Source of the DNA: Oleisolibacter albus
GTDB lineage: Bacteria > Pseudomonadota > Alphaproteobacteria > Azospirillales > Azospirillaceae
Direction of reading: 5' to 3'
Assembly (NCBI RefSeq): GCF_003336875.1
Contig: NZ_QGNJ01000013.1
Location: 62,001-126,000 of the forward strand
Length of the DNA stretch: 64,000 nucleotides
Shown here one piece after another: positions 55,010 to 63,354 of this stretch (position 1 is the stretch's first letter; each line of letters starts with the position of its first letter). The notes beneath the pieces were generated by a model. That model made no database searches. It worked only from the letters and a program-made list of their open reading frames with translations, and was not told the origin of the DNA. The position numbers were made by a program, and so were the translations under genes.

Positions 55010-55563
55010 GGCGCCGCTCCCGGTGCCTGCTCCAGCACGATGTCGCCATGGGCATACCCGTCCATCGGCGGGAAGGCCGTCGTCAGCATATGTTGGGCCA
55101 TACGCTCGCTCTGGGCCCAGATCCGCACCTGGTTGCCATAGCGCCAGATCACCGGCGCGCTGTCATAGGCCCGCAGCGACTGGTCGGCCATGGGCCGGTT
55201 CTGCACACGGGCGACAAAGGGCTGATCGCCGATGGTGCGCTGACCCAGCTCATGCCAGAACTCGATCCGGGCCCGCTCCAGGCCGGCACGCTCCATCTCC
55301 CAGCGGCTGAGCGAGGATTTCAGCCGGAACCGTTCGGCATTCTTGCGGTCGCGGATGACGATCAGGTCACGGCTGGTCGCCGAGAACCGCTCGATGCTGC
55401 TGCGCGCCTCCTTGGTCTCGCGCAGAACGCTGCGATAATCCGCGATCCACTCATAGATGTCGGTGATGGCGAAGCGCAGCAGTTCCACGATCACCACCGC
55501 CACCATACAGCCGGCCGCGATGGCGAAGATCACCACATCGGAATCTGTAATCCTCGCATCCAT
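55006..55563 (-). CDS. Uncharacterised membrane-anchored protein, first gene of the RsbW-like cassette
   Basis: The product is 185 residues from the ATG at 55563 with an AGGGGGTGGG site. One N-terminal membrane helix (about 10-30; VVIFAIAAGCMVAVVIVELL) is followed by charged helices that are probably coiled (about 40-100; YRSVLRETKEARSSIERFSA, ERAGLERARIEFWHELGQ), then a globular part with SAPVIWRYGNQVRIWAQSER. No family recognised. It shares its layout with the next gene (membrane helix, coiled coil, compact C-terminal domain), and the two overlap by 4 bases. They may form a hetero-oligomer. It is divergent from pepN across a 187-base gap. Confidence 0.6.
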   Translation of the reverse strand: MDARITDSDVVIFAIAAGCMVAVVIVELLRFAITDIYEWIADYRSVLRETKEARSSIERFSATSRDLIVIRDRKNAERFRLKSSLSRWEMERAGLERARIEFWHELGQRTIGDQPFVARVQNRPMADQSLRAYDSAPVIWRYGNQVRIWAQSERMAQHMLTTAFPPMDGYAHGDIVLEQAPGAAP

Positions 55564-55750
55564 ACCCACCCCCTGCGATGGGAGTAATACTATTCGGGCA
55601 TGCCGGCTTTCACGAATGCTCTTTCGGATACGCCCGCCCCCGCTCCAGATCGCCCGCGACGCGCAACCGGGATTTCCCGATCCGTGACAGCCGCAACCGG
55701 CTGGCCTATCCTGCCGGCCGCTCCGCGCTATGACCGCAGGAAATTCTATC

Positions 55751-58414
55751 ATGGACAAGGGATCGCCGAAGGCCATCCACCTCAAGGACTACGCCGCGCC
55801 CGCCTGGCGGATCGACACGGTCGATCTGCATTTCGACCTGCGCGACGGCGCCACCACCGTCACCTCGCGCCTGGGGCTGCGCCGCAACCCGGCCCGCCCC
55901 ACCCAGGGACCGCAGCCGCTGGTCCTGGACGGCCAGGATCTGGCGCTGCTGTCGGTGACGCTGGGCAACCGCACCCTGACCGCCGGCACCGACTATACGG
56001 TGGATGCCGAGACTCTGACTCTGCCGGGCCTCGACGGCACCGAGGCCAGCCTGGAGATCGTCACCCGCATCACGCCGGAGACGAACACGGCGCTGGAGGG
56101 GCTCTACAAGTCCAGCGGCAACTACTGCACCCAGTGCGAGGCCGAGGGCTTCCGCAAGATCACCTATTTCCAGGACCGCCCGGACGTGATGGCGAAGTAC
56201 ACCGTCACCGTCGAGGCCGAGCGCGCCAGATACCCGGTGCTGCTGTCCAACGGCAATCTGGTGGATCAGGGGGAAAGCCCCGACGGCCGCCATTGGACCC
56301 GCTGGCAGGACCCCTGGCCCAAGCCCTGCTACCTGTTCGCGCTGGTAGCCGGCGACCTGCGCCATATCGAGGACCGGTTCCGGACCTGCTCCGGTCGTGA
56401 CGTGACGCTGCGCATCTATGTGGAGCCGGGCAACGAGGACAAGTGCGCCCACGCCATGGACTCACTGAAGAAGTCCATGAAGTGGGACGAGGAGGCCTAC
56501 GGCCGGGAATACGACCTGGACGTGTTCAACATCGTGGCCGTCGGCGACTTCAACATGGGGGCCATGGAGAACAAGTCCCTCAACATCTTCAACACCAAGT
56601 ACATCCTGGCCCGGCCCGACACCGCCACCGACACCGATTTCCTCGGCATCGAATCCGTGGTCGCGCACGAGTACTTCCATAACTGGACCGGCAACCGCGT
56701 CACCTGCCGCGACTGGTTCCAGCTGAGCCTGAAGGAAGGGCTGACGGTCTTCCGCGACCAGCAATTCTCGGCCGACATGAACTCGGCTCCGGTGAAGCGC
56801 ATCCAGGATGTGCAGCGCCTGCGGCAGGTGCAGTTCACCGAGGATGCCGGACCGACGGCCCACCCGGTGCGGCCCGAGAGCTATATCGAGATCAACAACT
56901 TCTACACCCCCACCGTCTATGAGAAGGGGGCCGAGGTCCTGCGCATGTACCGCACCCTGCTGGGAGCGGCGGGCTACCGCAAGGGCATCGACCTCTATTT
57001 CCAGCGCCATGACGGGCAGGCGGTGACCACCGACGATTTCCTGGCCGCCATGCGCGACGCCAACCCGGACGTCGCGGTGGATTGGGAGCAGTTCCGGCTC
57101 TGGTATGCCCAGGCCGGAACACCCGTGATCGATGCGGACGGGCAGTATGACGCCGCCGCCCGCACCTACACCCTGACCCTGCATCAGACCATTCCGGCCA
57201 CGCCGGGCCAGCCGGTGAAGCAGCCCATGCTGATGCCGGTGGCCCTGGGTCTGGTGGGAACGGACGGGCGCGACCTGCCGCTGCGCCTCCAGGGCGAGGC
57301 GGCGGCCGGCGAGGGCAGCCGGGTGCTGGTGCTGAATCAGGCCCGGCAGAGCGTCACCTTCGTCGATGTGCCGACGGCGCCGGTGCCGTCGCTGTTCCGC
57401 GGCTTCTCCGCTCCGATCCGGCTGCGCTTCCCCTACAGCGATGCGCAGCTGACCTTCCTCATGGCCCATGACAGCGATGCCTTCAACCGCTGGGAAGCCG
57501 GCCAGACGCTCGCGGTGAAGATCCTGCTGGACATGGTGGCCGACCGTGCCGCCGGCCGGCCCATGACCGTGCCCCCGGCCTTCCTCGAGGCCGTCGGCGC
57601 CACCCTGGCCCGCGCCCATGACGACCGCAGCTTCGCCAGCCTGGCCCTGACCCTGCCCAGCGAGACCTATCTGGGCCAGCAGATGGACGTCATCGACGTG
57701 GACGGCATCCATGCCGCCCGCGAGCAGCTGCGCCAGGCCATCGGCAGCGCCCATGCCGACACGCTGCGGGCCGTCTATGATGCCTGCCGCGAGCACGGCC
57801 CCTTCAGCATCACGCCGGACGCCATCGGCCGCCGCGCCCTGAAGAACACGGCCCTGGCTTATCTCATGGCCACCGGCGGGGCCGATGCCCAGGCCCTGTG
57901 CCTGCAGCAGTACCGCACAGCGGCAGGCATGACCGATGTCATCATCGCTCTGATGCTGATCGCCGACAGCGACATGGCGGAACGCCAATCCTGTCTGGAC
58001 GCCTTCGCCGAGCGCTGGCAGGGCGAGGCGCTGGTCATGGACAAGTGGTTCATGATCCAGGCCATGGCCGGCCATCCGGAAACGGTGAAGCGGGTGACGG
58101 CGCTGCTGTCCCATCCCGGCTTCAGCATCCGCAATCCCAACAAGGTCTATGCCCTGGTCGGCGGCTTCACCGGCAATCCGGTCTGTTTCCACGCAGCCGA
58201 CGGGTCCGGCTATGCCTTCCTGGCCGACCGGGTGATCGAGCTGAACGCCCTCAACCCGCAGGTCGCGTCCCGCATGGTCAAGGCCTTCGCCCGCTGGCGC
58301 AACTATGACGGGGAGCGGCAGGCGGCGGCCAAGGTGGCGCTGGAGCGCATCGCCCACACCCCGGACCTGTCGCGCGACGTGTACGAGATCGTCGCCCGCA
58401 GCCTGGAAGGCTGA
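55751..58414 (+). CDS. pepN: Aminopeptidase N (M1 family)
   Basis: The product is 887 residues from the ATG at 55751 with an AGGAAA site. It is a zinc metallopeptidase that removes N-terminal residues from peptides in the cytoplasm. The GxMEN exopeptidase motif is in FNMGAMENKSLNIFN. The zinc site is HEYFHNW with the third ligand Glu exactly 18 residues further (SLKEGLTVFRDQQ). The opening IHLKDYAAPAWRIDTVDLHF and the full C-terminal ARM-repeat part match the bacterial PepN form. The macro-domain gene begins 2 bases after its stop. Confidence 0.97.
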   Translation: MDKGSPKAIHLKDYAAPAWRIDTVDLHFDLRDGATTVTSRLGLRRNPARPTQGPQPLVLDGQDLALLSVTLGNRTLTAGTDYTVDAETLTLPGLDGTEASLEIVTRITPETNTALEGLYKSSGNYCTQCEAEGFRKITYFQDRPDVMAKYTVTVEAERARYPVLLSNGNLVDQGESPDGRHWTRWQDPWPKPCYLFALVAGDLRHIEDRFRTCSGRDVTLRIYVEPGNEDKCAHAMDSLKKSMKWDEEAYGREYDLDVFNIVAVGDFNMGAMENKSLNIFNTKYILARPDTATDTDFLGIESVVAHEYFHNWTGNRVTCRDWFQLSLKEGLTVFRDQQFSADMNSAPVKRIQDVQRLRQVQFTEDAGPTAHPVRPESYIEINNFYTPTVYEKGAEVLRMYRTLLGAAGYRKGIDLYFQRHDGQAVTTDDFLAAMRDANPDVAVDWEQFRLWYAQAGTPVIDADGQYDAAARTYTLTLHQTIPATPGQPVKQPMLMPVALGLVGTDGRDLPLRLQGEAAAGEGSRVLVLNQARQSVTFVDVPTAPVPSLFRGFSAPIRLRFPYSDAQLTFLMAHDSDAFNRWEAGQTLAVKILLDMVADRAAGRPMTVPPAFLEAVGATLARAHDDRSFASLALTLPSETYLGQQMDVIDVDGIHAAREQLRQAIGSAHADTLRAVYDACREHGPFSITPDAIGRRALKNTALAYLMATGGADAQALCLQQYRTAAGMTDVIIALMLIADSDMAERQSCLDAFAERWQGEALVMDKWFMIQAMAGHPETVKRVTALLSHPGFSIRNPNKVYALVGGFTGNPVCFHAADGSGYAFLADRVIELNALNPQVASRMVKAFARWRNYDGERQAAAKVALERIAHTPDLSRDVYEIVARSLEG

Positions 58415-58416
58415 GG

Positions 58417-58944
58417 ATGCGCCGCATCAACGCAACACGGCTGGACGTGGTCGAGGGCGATATCACCGCCCTCGACCTCGACGCCATCGTCAACGCCGCC
58501 AACCCGCAGCTGGCGGGCGGCGGCGGGGTCGACGGCGCCATCCACCGCGCCGCCGGGGCCGGCGAGCTGCTGGCCTATATGCGGGCGACCTATACCGGCT
58601 GCCCCACCGGCGGCGCGGTGATCAGCCCGGGCTTCAAGCTCAAGGCCCGGTACATCATCCATACGGTCGGCCCGGTCTGGCGCGGCGGCACGGCCGGCGA
58701 GCCGGCACTGCTGGCCAGCTGCTATGCCACCTCTCTGGATCTGGCGGTCCGGCACGGTCTGCGCACCATCGCCTTCCCCGCCATTTCCACCGGGGTCTAC
58801 GGCTATCCCAAGGACCTGGCCGCCGACATCGCCGTCCGGACGGTCAGGGACGTCGTCCAGGGCACGGACGCCCTGGACGCGGTGATCTTCTGCTGCTTCG
58901 GCGCCGACAGTGCCGCCCTGCACCGGGCGGCACTGTCGGCCTGA
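58417..58944 (+). CDS. Macro-domain protein, O-acetyl-ADP-ribose deacetylase type
   Basis: The product has 175 residues, a single macro domain. It has the ADP-ribose-binding motifs of the MacroD/YmdB class: VEGDITALDLDAIVNAANPQ, GGGGVDGAIHRAAG, and PAISTGVYGYPKDLAADIAV. These proteins remove acetyl from O-acetyl-ADP-ribose or ADP-ribose from proteins. It is coupled to pepN (2-base gap) and followed convergently by the redoxin gene. Confidence 0.93.
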   Translation: MRRINATRLDVVEGDITALDLDAIVNAANPQLAGGGGVDGAIHRAAGAGELLAYMRATYTGCPTGGAVISPGFKLKARYIIHTVGPVWRGGTAGEPALLASCYATSLDLAVRHGLRTIAFPAISTGVYGYPKDLAADIAVRTVRDVVQGTDALDAVIFCCFGADSAALHRAALSA

Positions 58945-58956
58945 CCCCGGAAGGGC

Positions 58957-59640
58957 TCAGGCGCTGGTCTTGCTGTACTTCACGGTGCAGCCATAGGGCT
59001 TGGTGGTCCCGACCGCCACCGGCGTCCCGGCCAGCGCCGCCTCCACCGCCGGACGCAGATAGTTCTGCGCCACGGCGATATCTTCGATCTTGGCGGTGGG
59101 CCTGTCGTCGATGGCGCCGTTGTAGAGCAGGGTGCCGTCCTTGCCGATGACATACATGTGCGGCGTCACCTTGGCGTCGTAAGCCCGGCCGATGCTGCCC
59201 TTGGCGTCCAGCAGCGTGTGGCTGTTGGCCCATTTCTCCGCCGTCATGCGGGCCTTGGCCTCGGCGGCGGTGACATGACCCTGCTCGCCCTCGGCCGAAC
59301 TGGCGATGGTCAGCCAGACCACGCCCTTGCCGGTCATCTCCGCCTGCAACGCCTGCATATTGCCGCTGTCATAGTGCTTGCGCACGAAGGGACAGCCGTG
59401 ATTGGTCCATTCCAGCACCACCACCTTGCCGCGGAGGTCGGCCAGGCTGACGCTGCGTCCCTCGGTATCGGTGCCGGTGAAGGCCGGGGCCGGCTGACCG
59501 ACCAGGCCGGCGGCGGCGCGGGCCGGGCCGGCGGACAGCAGGGACAGCAGCGTGCCACCGCTGCCGGCGGCGGCCAGCCCGCCAAGGCTGAGCAGGCCGC
59601 CCTGGACAAGGGCGGAGCGACGGGAGAGGGAACGGCGCAT
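58957..59640 (-). CDS. Tat-exported redoxin/AhpC-TSA-like protein
   Basis: The product has 227 residues. The N-terminus has a twin-arginine-like signal (LSRRSALVQGGLLSLGGLAA) ending about residue 43 after ARAA. The mature part has a thioredoxin/peroxiredoxin fold: VGQPAPAFTGTDTEGRSVSL, VVLEWTNHGCPFVRKHYDSG with a single reactive Cys, and VTPHMYVIGKDGTLLYNGAI. There is no CxxC pair, so it is not a classical disulfide reductase; a peroxidase or thiol-binding role is possible. Another Cys is near the C-terminus (PYGCTVKY). It acts in the periplasm and is monocistronic. Confidence 0.85.
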   Translation of the reverse strand: MRRSLSRRSALVQGGLLSLGGLAAAGSGGTLLSLLSAGPARAAAGLVGQPAPAFTGTDTEGRSVSLADLRGKVVVLEWTNHGCPFVRKHYDSGNMQALQAEMTGKGVVWLTIASSAEGEQGHVTAAEAKARMTAEKWANSHTLLDAKGSIGRAYDAKVTPHMYVIGKDGTLLYNGAIDDRPTAKIEDIAVAQNYLRPAVEAALAGTPVAVGTTKPYGCTVKYSKTSA

Positions 59641-59738
59641 GGGTCGGACCTCCGGCTCTGGAACGGATGCGCCGCAGACATGGGGGCGCGGACGCCGTCC
59701 GTCAAACCCGTTTTCCGCGAAATTGTTCGCCGATGGAA

Positions 59739-60278
59739 TCAGGCGGCCCGGCGATCCGAGAGGGAGAAGATCAACCGCTCATAATCGGTGCCGCGCTGGC
59801 GCAGCAGCCCCTGCAGCAGGGCACCGCTGGCTGCCATCTTCTCCTGCAGGCGGTCATGCTTGTCCTCTTCGGCCAGCAGCGTGGCATAGAGGGGGGCGAT
59901 GACCCCGTCGACGATCCCCGGATCGGCGACGCGCCGGTTGGAATGATAGCCGATGATCTCGCCACCCGGCGCGAAGCTCGGGGTGATGTGGGCGAAGACC
60001 CAGTAATGGTCGCCGTTCATGGCCCGGTTCAGCACATAGGCGAAGATCTCCCGCCCCTGGCCGACCGTATCCCACAGCAACTTGAACACCAGCCGCGGCA
60101 TATGCGGGTGACGGATGATGTTGTGGGGGGCGCCCAGCGCTTCCCGTTCGGTCAGGCCGGCGATGGTCAGGAACGTCCGGTTGGCATAGGTGATGCGCCC
60201 GCCGCGGTCCGTCTTGGTGACGATGACCTCATCCGCCCCGAAATGCCGCTCAACACCGGTCAGACTCGCCTGCGCCAT
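59739..60278 (-). CDS. PAS-domain protein (Aer-like)
   Basis: The product has 179 residues. A PAS domain (about 10-125) begins DEVIVTKTDRGGRITYANRT and contains NIIRHPHMPRLVFKLLWDTV and DHYWVFAHITPSFAPGGEII. This matches the FAD-binding PAS of the aerotaxis sensor Aer. A helical tail (about 130-170) follows, but no membrane helix, HAMP or methyl-accepting part is present. It may sense redox state and signal to another protein. It is divergent from ubiT, and its start is about 70 bases from the FNR-type box, so both directions may respond to oxygen. Confidence 0.88.
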   Translation of the reverse strand: MAQASLTGVERHFGADEVIVTKTDRGGRITYANRTFLTIAGLTEREALGAPHNIIRHPHMPRLVFKLLWDTVGQGREIFAYVLNRAMNGDHYWVFAHITPSFAPGGEIIGYHSNRRVADPGIVDGVIAPLYATLLAEEDKHDRLQEKMAASGALLQGLLRQRGTDYERLIFSLSDRRAA

Positions 60279-60348
60279 GGTCCGCTTCCTCCTGGCCGCC
60301 TCCTGTGCGGCTTTCCCGCTGCCTACGCCGGCAGACCAGCGGGCCGCG

Positions 60349-60362
60349 TTGACCTATATCAC
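60349..60362. promoter_or_regulatory. FNR-type box upstream of ubiTUV
   Basis: TTGACCTATATCAC compares with the FNR/Anr/FixK consensus TTGAT-N4-ATCAA, with one mismatch in each half-site. It lies between the divergent PAS-protein and ubiT genes, about 140 bases before the ubiT ATG. UbiT, UbiU and UbiV act only without oxygen, which makes FNR-type control sensible. Confidence 0.65.
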
Positions 60363-60500
60363 GCCGGATCCTCTGCGACCCAGCGTCGCGCAAGGGCCGG
60401 ACTTGCGCTGGCGCAAGGACCGGACGTTCCGTCCGGCGCAGTCTGCGCGCCCTTCCGATGCCGTCCGACCAGGGCGGCGGCCCTTGCCAAGGCCCTGCGC

Positions 60501-61202
60501 ATGACCCTGTCCACCGCCCTTCCGCCCCCGCTGTCGCCGGTGCTGCTGGCCGGTCTCGCCCTGCGTGCCCTGCCTCTGCGACCCGTCCAGATGGCCGTCA
60601 GCGCCGCCTTTGCCGCCATGCGGCAGCGCCATGCCGCCGTGTTCGAGCGGCTGGCCGATCTGGGCGACTGCCGGGTGCTGATCGATCCCAGCGACCTGCC
60701 CTGCTGCTTCCTGCTGACCCTGGGCGGCCCCGCTCCGGGCATCGAGGTGCGGGCCGACGATGCCGGCCTGCCCGCCGGGCTGGCCCGGCTGCGGGCGCCG
60801 CTGGCCACCCTGCTGGCCCTGCTGGAGGGGCGGCTGGATGGCGACGCCCTGTTCTTCGCCCGCGACCTGCGGATGTCGGGCGACACCGAGACGGTGGTGG
60901 CCCTGCGCAACGCCGTGGACGGCGCCGACATCGATGTGCGCCGCGATCTGGTGGAGGCGGCCGGCCCCTTCGGTCGGCCCCTGTCCCTGCTGCTGCGGCA
61001 CGGGGAAACGCTGCTGGGCGGCGCCGGCGCCGCCCTGGGCGTCCTCCAGGCCTCGGCCGCCCGCGATGCGGAGCGCCGTCTGCGCTCCCTGGAATCCCGT
61101 CTGGACTCGCTGCAGCAGCAAACTGCCGCCGCGCCGCGCCGGCGCGCCAATGCCGCGCCCCCTGCCGCGGCAGCGACCACCGCGACCCCGGAAAGAGTCT
61201 GA
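60501..61202 (+). CDS. ubiT: SCP2-domain protein UbiT (O2-independent ubiquinone synthesis)
   Basis: The product is 233 residues from the ATG at 60501. An SCP2 sterol-carrier-like lipid-binding domain spans about 15-165, with LSPVLLAGLALRALPLRPVQ at the start, LRMSGDTETVVALRNAVDGA as the family hallmark and a helix after it. The C-terminus is Arg/Ala-rich, partly coiled (about 190-215). UbiT binds ubiquinone intermediates for the anaerobic pathway. ubiU starts 3 bases after the stop. A longer open frame upstream has no protein similarity and crosses the FNR-type box, so it was not used. Confidence 0.9.
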   Translation: MTLSTALPPPLSPVLLAGLALRALPLRPVQMAVSAAFAAMRQRHAAVFERLADLGDCRVLIDPSDLPCCFLLTLGGPAPGIEVRADDAGLPAGLARLRAPLATLLALLEGRLDGDALFFARDLRMSGDTETVVALRNAVDGADIDVRRDLVEAAGPFGRPLSLLLRHGETLLGGAGAALGVLQASAARDAERRLRSLESRLDSLQQQTAAAPRRRANAAPPAAAATTATPERV

Positions 61203-61205
61203 GCC

Positions 61206-62192
61206 ATGCCCACCTTGGAACTGGTCTGCCCGGCCGGCACCCCGGCCGCCCTCGACGCTGCCCTGGAGGCCGGCGCCGACACCGTCTATTGCGGCTTCCG
61301 TGACGAGACCAACGCCCGCAACTTCCCCGGCCTGAATTTCAGCCGGCCGGAGATGCGCGATGCCGCGCGCCGGGTCCATGCCGCCGGCAAGGACCTGCTG
61401 ATCGCCATCAACACCTTCCCCCGCGCCGGCAATCCCGGCCCCTGGCACAAGGCCGTGGACGATGCGGTGGACGCCGGGGCCGACGCCATCATCCTGGCCG
61501 ATATCGGCCTGCTGGCCTATGCCGCCAAGACCCACCCCGGCCAGCGCCTGCATCTGTCGGTGCAGGCCGCCGCCTCCACGCCGGAGGCCATCCGCTGGTA
61601 CCATGCGTGCTTCGGCGTGCGCCGCGTGGTGCTGCCGCGGGTGCTGACCCTGGCCGAGATCGCCGCCCTGAACAGCGAGATCCCGGTGGAGACCGAGGTC
61701 TTCGCCTTCGGCGGCATGTGTGTCATGGCGGAGGGGCGCTGCCAGCTCTCCACCTATGTCACGGGCCAGTCGCCCAACTCCCATGGCGTCTGCTCCCCGG
61801 CCAGCCATGTGCGCTACGAGGAGCGTGGCAGCTGCATGGTCTCCCGCCTGGGCGACATCACCGTGAACATCTATGGCGAGGGGGAGCCGGCCGGCTATCC
61901 CACCCTGTGCAAGGGCCGGTTCGCCGCCAACGGGCGCACCTCCTACCTGTTCGAGGACCCGATCTCCCTCAATGCCGCCGGGCAGATCCCCGAGCTGATG
62001 CAGGCCGGGGTCACCGCGCTGAAGATCGAGGGCCGCCAGCGCGGCAAGGCCTATGTGGCCAAGGTGGTGGCGGAGTTCCGCCGCGCCATCGATCTGGCGG
62101 TGCAGGGCCAGCGCCCCGACCCCGCCGCCCTGGCCGCCCAGGCCGAAGGCCAGCGCCAGACCGCCGGCGCCTATGACCGCCGCTGGCGCTGA
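61206..62192 (+). CDS. ubiU: Peptidase-U32-family Fe-S protein UbiU
   Basis: The product has 328 residues of the U32 family. The four cluster cysteines are C172 and C179 (GGMCVMAEGRCQLS), C196 (GVCSPASH) and C235 (TLCKGRF). Their spacings of 7, 17 and 39 are identical to E. coli UbiU C169/C176/C193/C232. UbiU and UbiV form a [4Fe-4S] heterodimer that hydroxylates ubiquinone precursors without O2, using prephenate as oxygen donor. It follows ubiT after 3 bases and precedes ubiV by 16. Confidence 0.95.
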   Translation: MPTLELVCPAGTPAALDAALEAGADTVYCGFRDETNARNFPGLNFSRPEMRDAARRVHAAGKDLLIAINTFPRAGNPGPWHKAVDDAVDAGADAIILADIGLLAYAAKTHPGQRLHLSVQAAASTPEAIRWYHACFGVRRVVLPRVLTLAEIAALNSEIPVETEVFAFGGMCVMAEGRCQLSTYVTGQSPNSHGVCSPASHVRYEERGSCMVSRLGDITVNIYGEGEPAGYPTLCKGRFAANGRTSYLFEDPISLNAAGQIPELMQAGVTALKIEGRQRGKAYVAKVVAEFRRAIDLAVQGQRPDPAALAAQAEGQRQTAGAYDRRWR

Positions 62193-62208
62193 TACCGGAC
62201 GACATGCC

Positions 62209-63129
62209 ATGACCGACTGCAAACTGACCCTGGGGCCGCTGCTCTATCACTGGCCCACCGAGCGCAAGCTGGATTTCTACCGCCGCATCGCCGCGGAGGC
62301 GCCCGTGGACACGGTGGTGCTGGGTGAGGTGGTCTGCCCCAAGCGCACCGCCGGCGAGGAGATCCTGCCCGAGCTGATCGCGCTGCTGCAGGCCGCCGGC
62401 AAGGAGGTGGTGCTGGGAAGCCTGGCCCTGGTGATGCAGCCGCGGGAGCGGCACGCCACGGCCGACCTGCTGGAGCTGGACCTGCCCGTGGAGGCCGGGG
62501 ACGGCACGGCCCTGGCCCTGCTGCGCGGCCGGCCGCACCATGCCGGCCCGCTGCTGCCCGTGGCCAACGAGGGCACGCTGGCCATGCTGGCCGGCCAGGG
62601 GCTGCGGCGGATCTGCTTCGCCGGCGAACTGCCGGGCAGCACCGTCGCCGTCCTGGCCGCCGAGGCGGCCCGCCTGGGCGTGGAGGCGGAAGCCTTCGTC
62701 TTCGGGCGTCTGCCCCTGGCCATTTCCGCCCGCTGCTACCATGCCCGTAACCACGGGCTGGCCAAGGATGGCTGCCAGTTCGTCTGCGGCGAGGACCCGG
62801 ACGGGCTGGTGGTGGACACGCTGGACGGCATGCCCTTCGTCGCCATCAACGGAGTGCAGACCCAGACCCACAGCTATGTGGACCTGGTGGGGGATCTGGC
62901 CGCGCTCCGGGCCATGGGCATCCACCGCTTCCGGTTGTCGCCGCAGGATCTGGACATGGTGGCGGTGGCCCGCACCGTCCGCGCCACCCTGGACGGGCAG
63001 ATCGACCCGGAGGAGGCCGCCGAGCGGCTGCAGGACCTTACCCCCGATACCGACCACAGCAACGGCTTCTTCCACGGGCTGGAAGGCCGGGTCCAGGTCG
63101 CCGGCCGCAGCCCGGGGCTGGTGGAGTAA
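62209..63129 (+). CDS. ubiV: Peptidase-U32-family Fe-S protein UbiV
   Basis: The product is 306 residues from the ATG at 62209. The cluster ligands are C43 (GEVVCPKRTAGE), C176 (SARCYHARNH), C189 and C193 (DGCQFVCGED). The last three have the 13- and 4-residue spacings of E. coli UbiV. It is the partner of UbiU and third gene of ubiTUV. A 225-base gap with a long inverted repeat follows. Confidence 0.95.
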   Translation: MTDCKLTLGPLLYHWPTERKLDFYRRIAAEAPVDTVVLGEVVCPKRTAGEEILPELIALLQAAGKEVVLGSLALVMQPRERHATADLLELDLPVEAGDGTALALLRGRPHHAGPLLPVANEGTLAMLAGQGLRRICFAGELPGSTVAVLAAEAARLGVEAEAFVFGRLPLAISARCYHARNHGLAKDGCQFVCGEDPDGLVVDTLDGMPFVAINGVQTQTHSYVDLVGDLAALRAMGIHRFRLSPQDLDMVAVARTVRATLDGQIDPEEAAERLQDLTPDTDHSNGFFHGLEGRVQVAGRSPGLVE

Positions 63130-63146
63130 TCCCCGCTCCGGACAGG

Positions 63147-63214
63147 GCTGATCCAGATCATTGCCGGAATGGATGGGATGCCGCTTGGTTCGCCCAGGCA
63201 AACTCTGGATCAGC
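63147..63214. repeat. Inverted repeat downstream of ubiV
   Basis: GCTGATCCAGA (63147-63157) and TCTGGATCAGC (63204-63214) are perfect complements separated by 46 bases. The loop is too long for a standard terminator. It may be a two-site operator for the downstream sensor gene or an RNA fold. Confidence 0.45.
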
Positions 63215-63354
63215 ACAACATTGTTCCCGTCCACGGCCCGCCCCCCGTCCGGCTCGAGCCCCTGCCTCCGCCGACCGCCCATCGCCGCCGACGCCCGCCC
63301 GTCTCCCCGGGTGGCAGCGCCAATTCCGGTGTTCCAGATCAGGGAGCCGACAGC

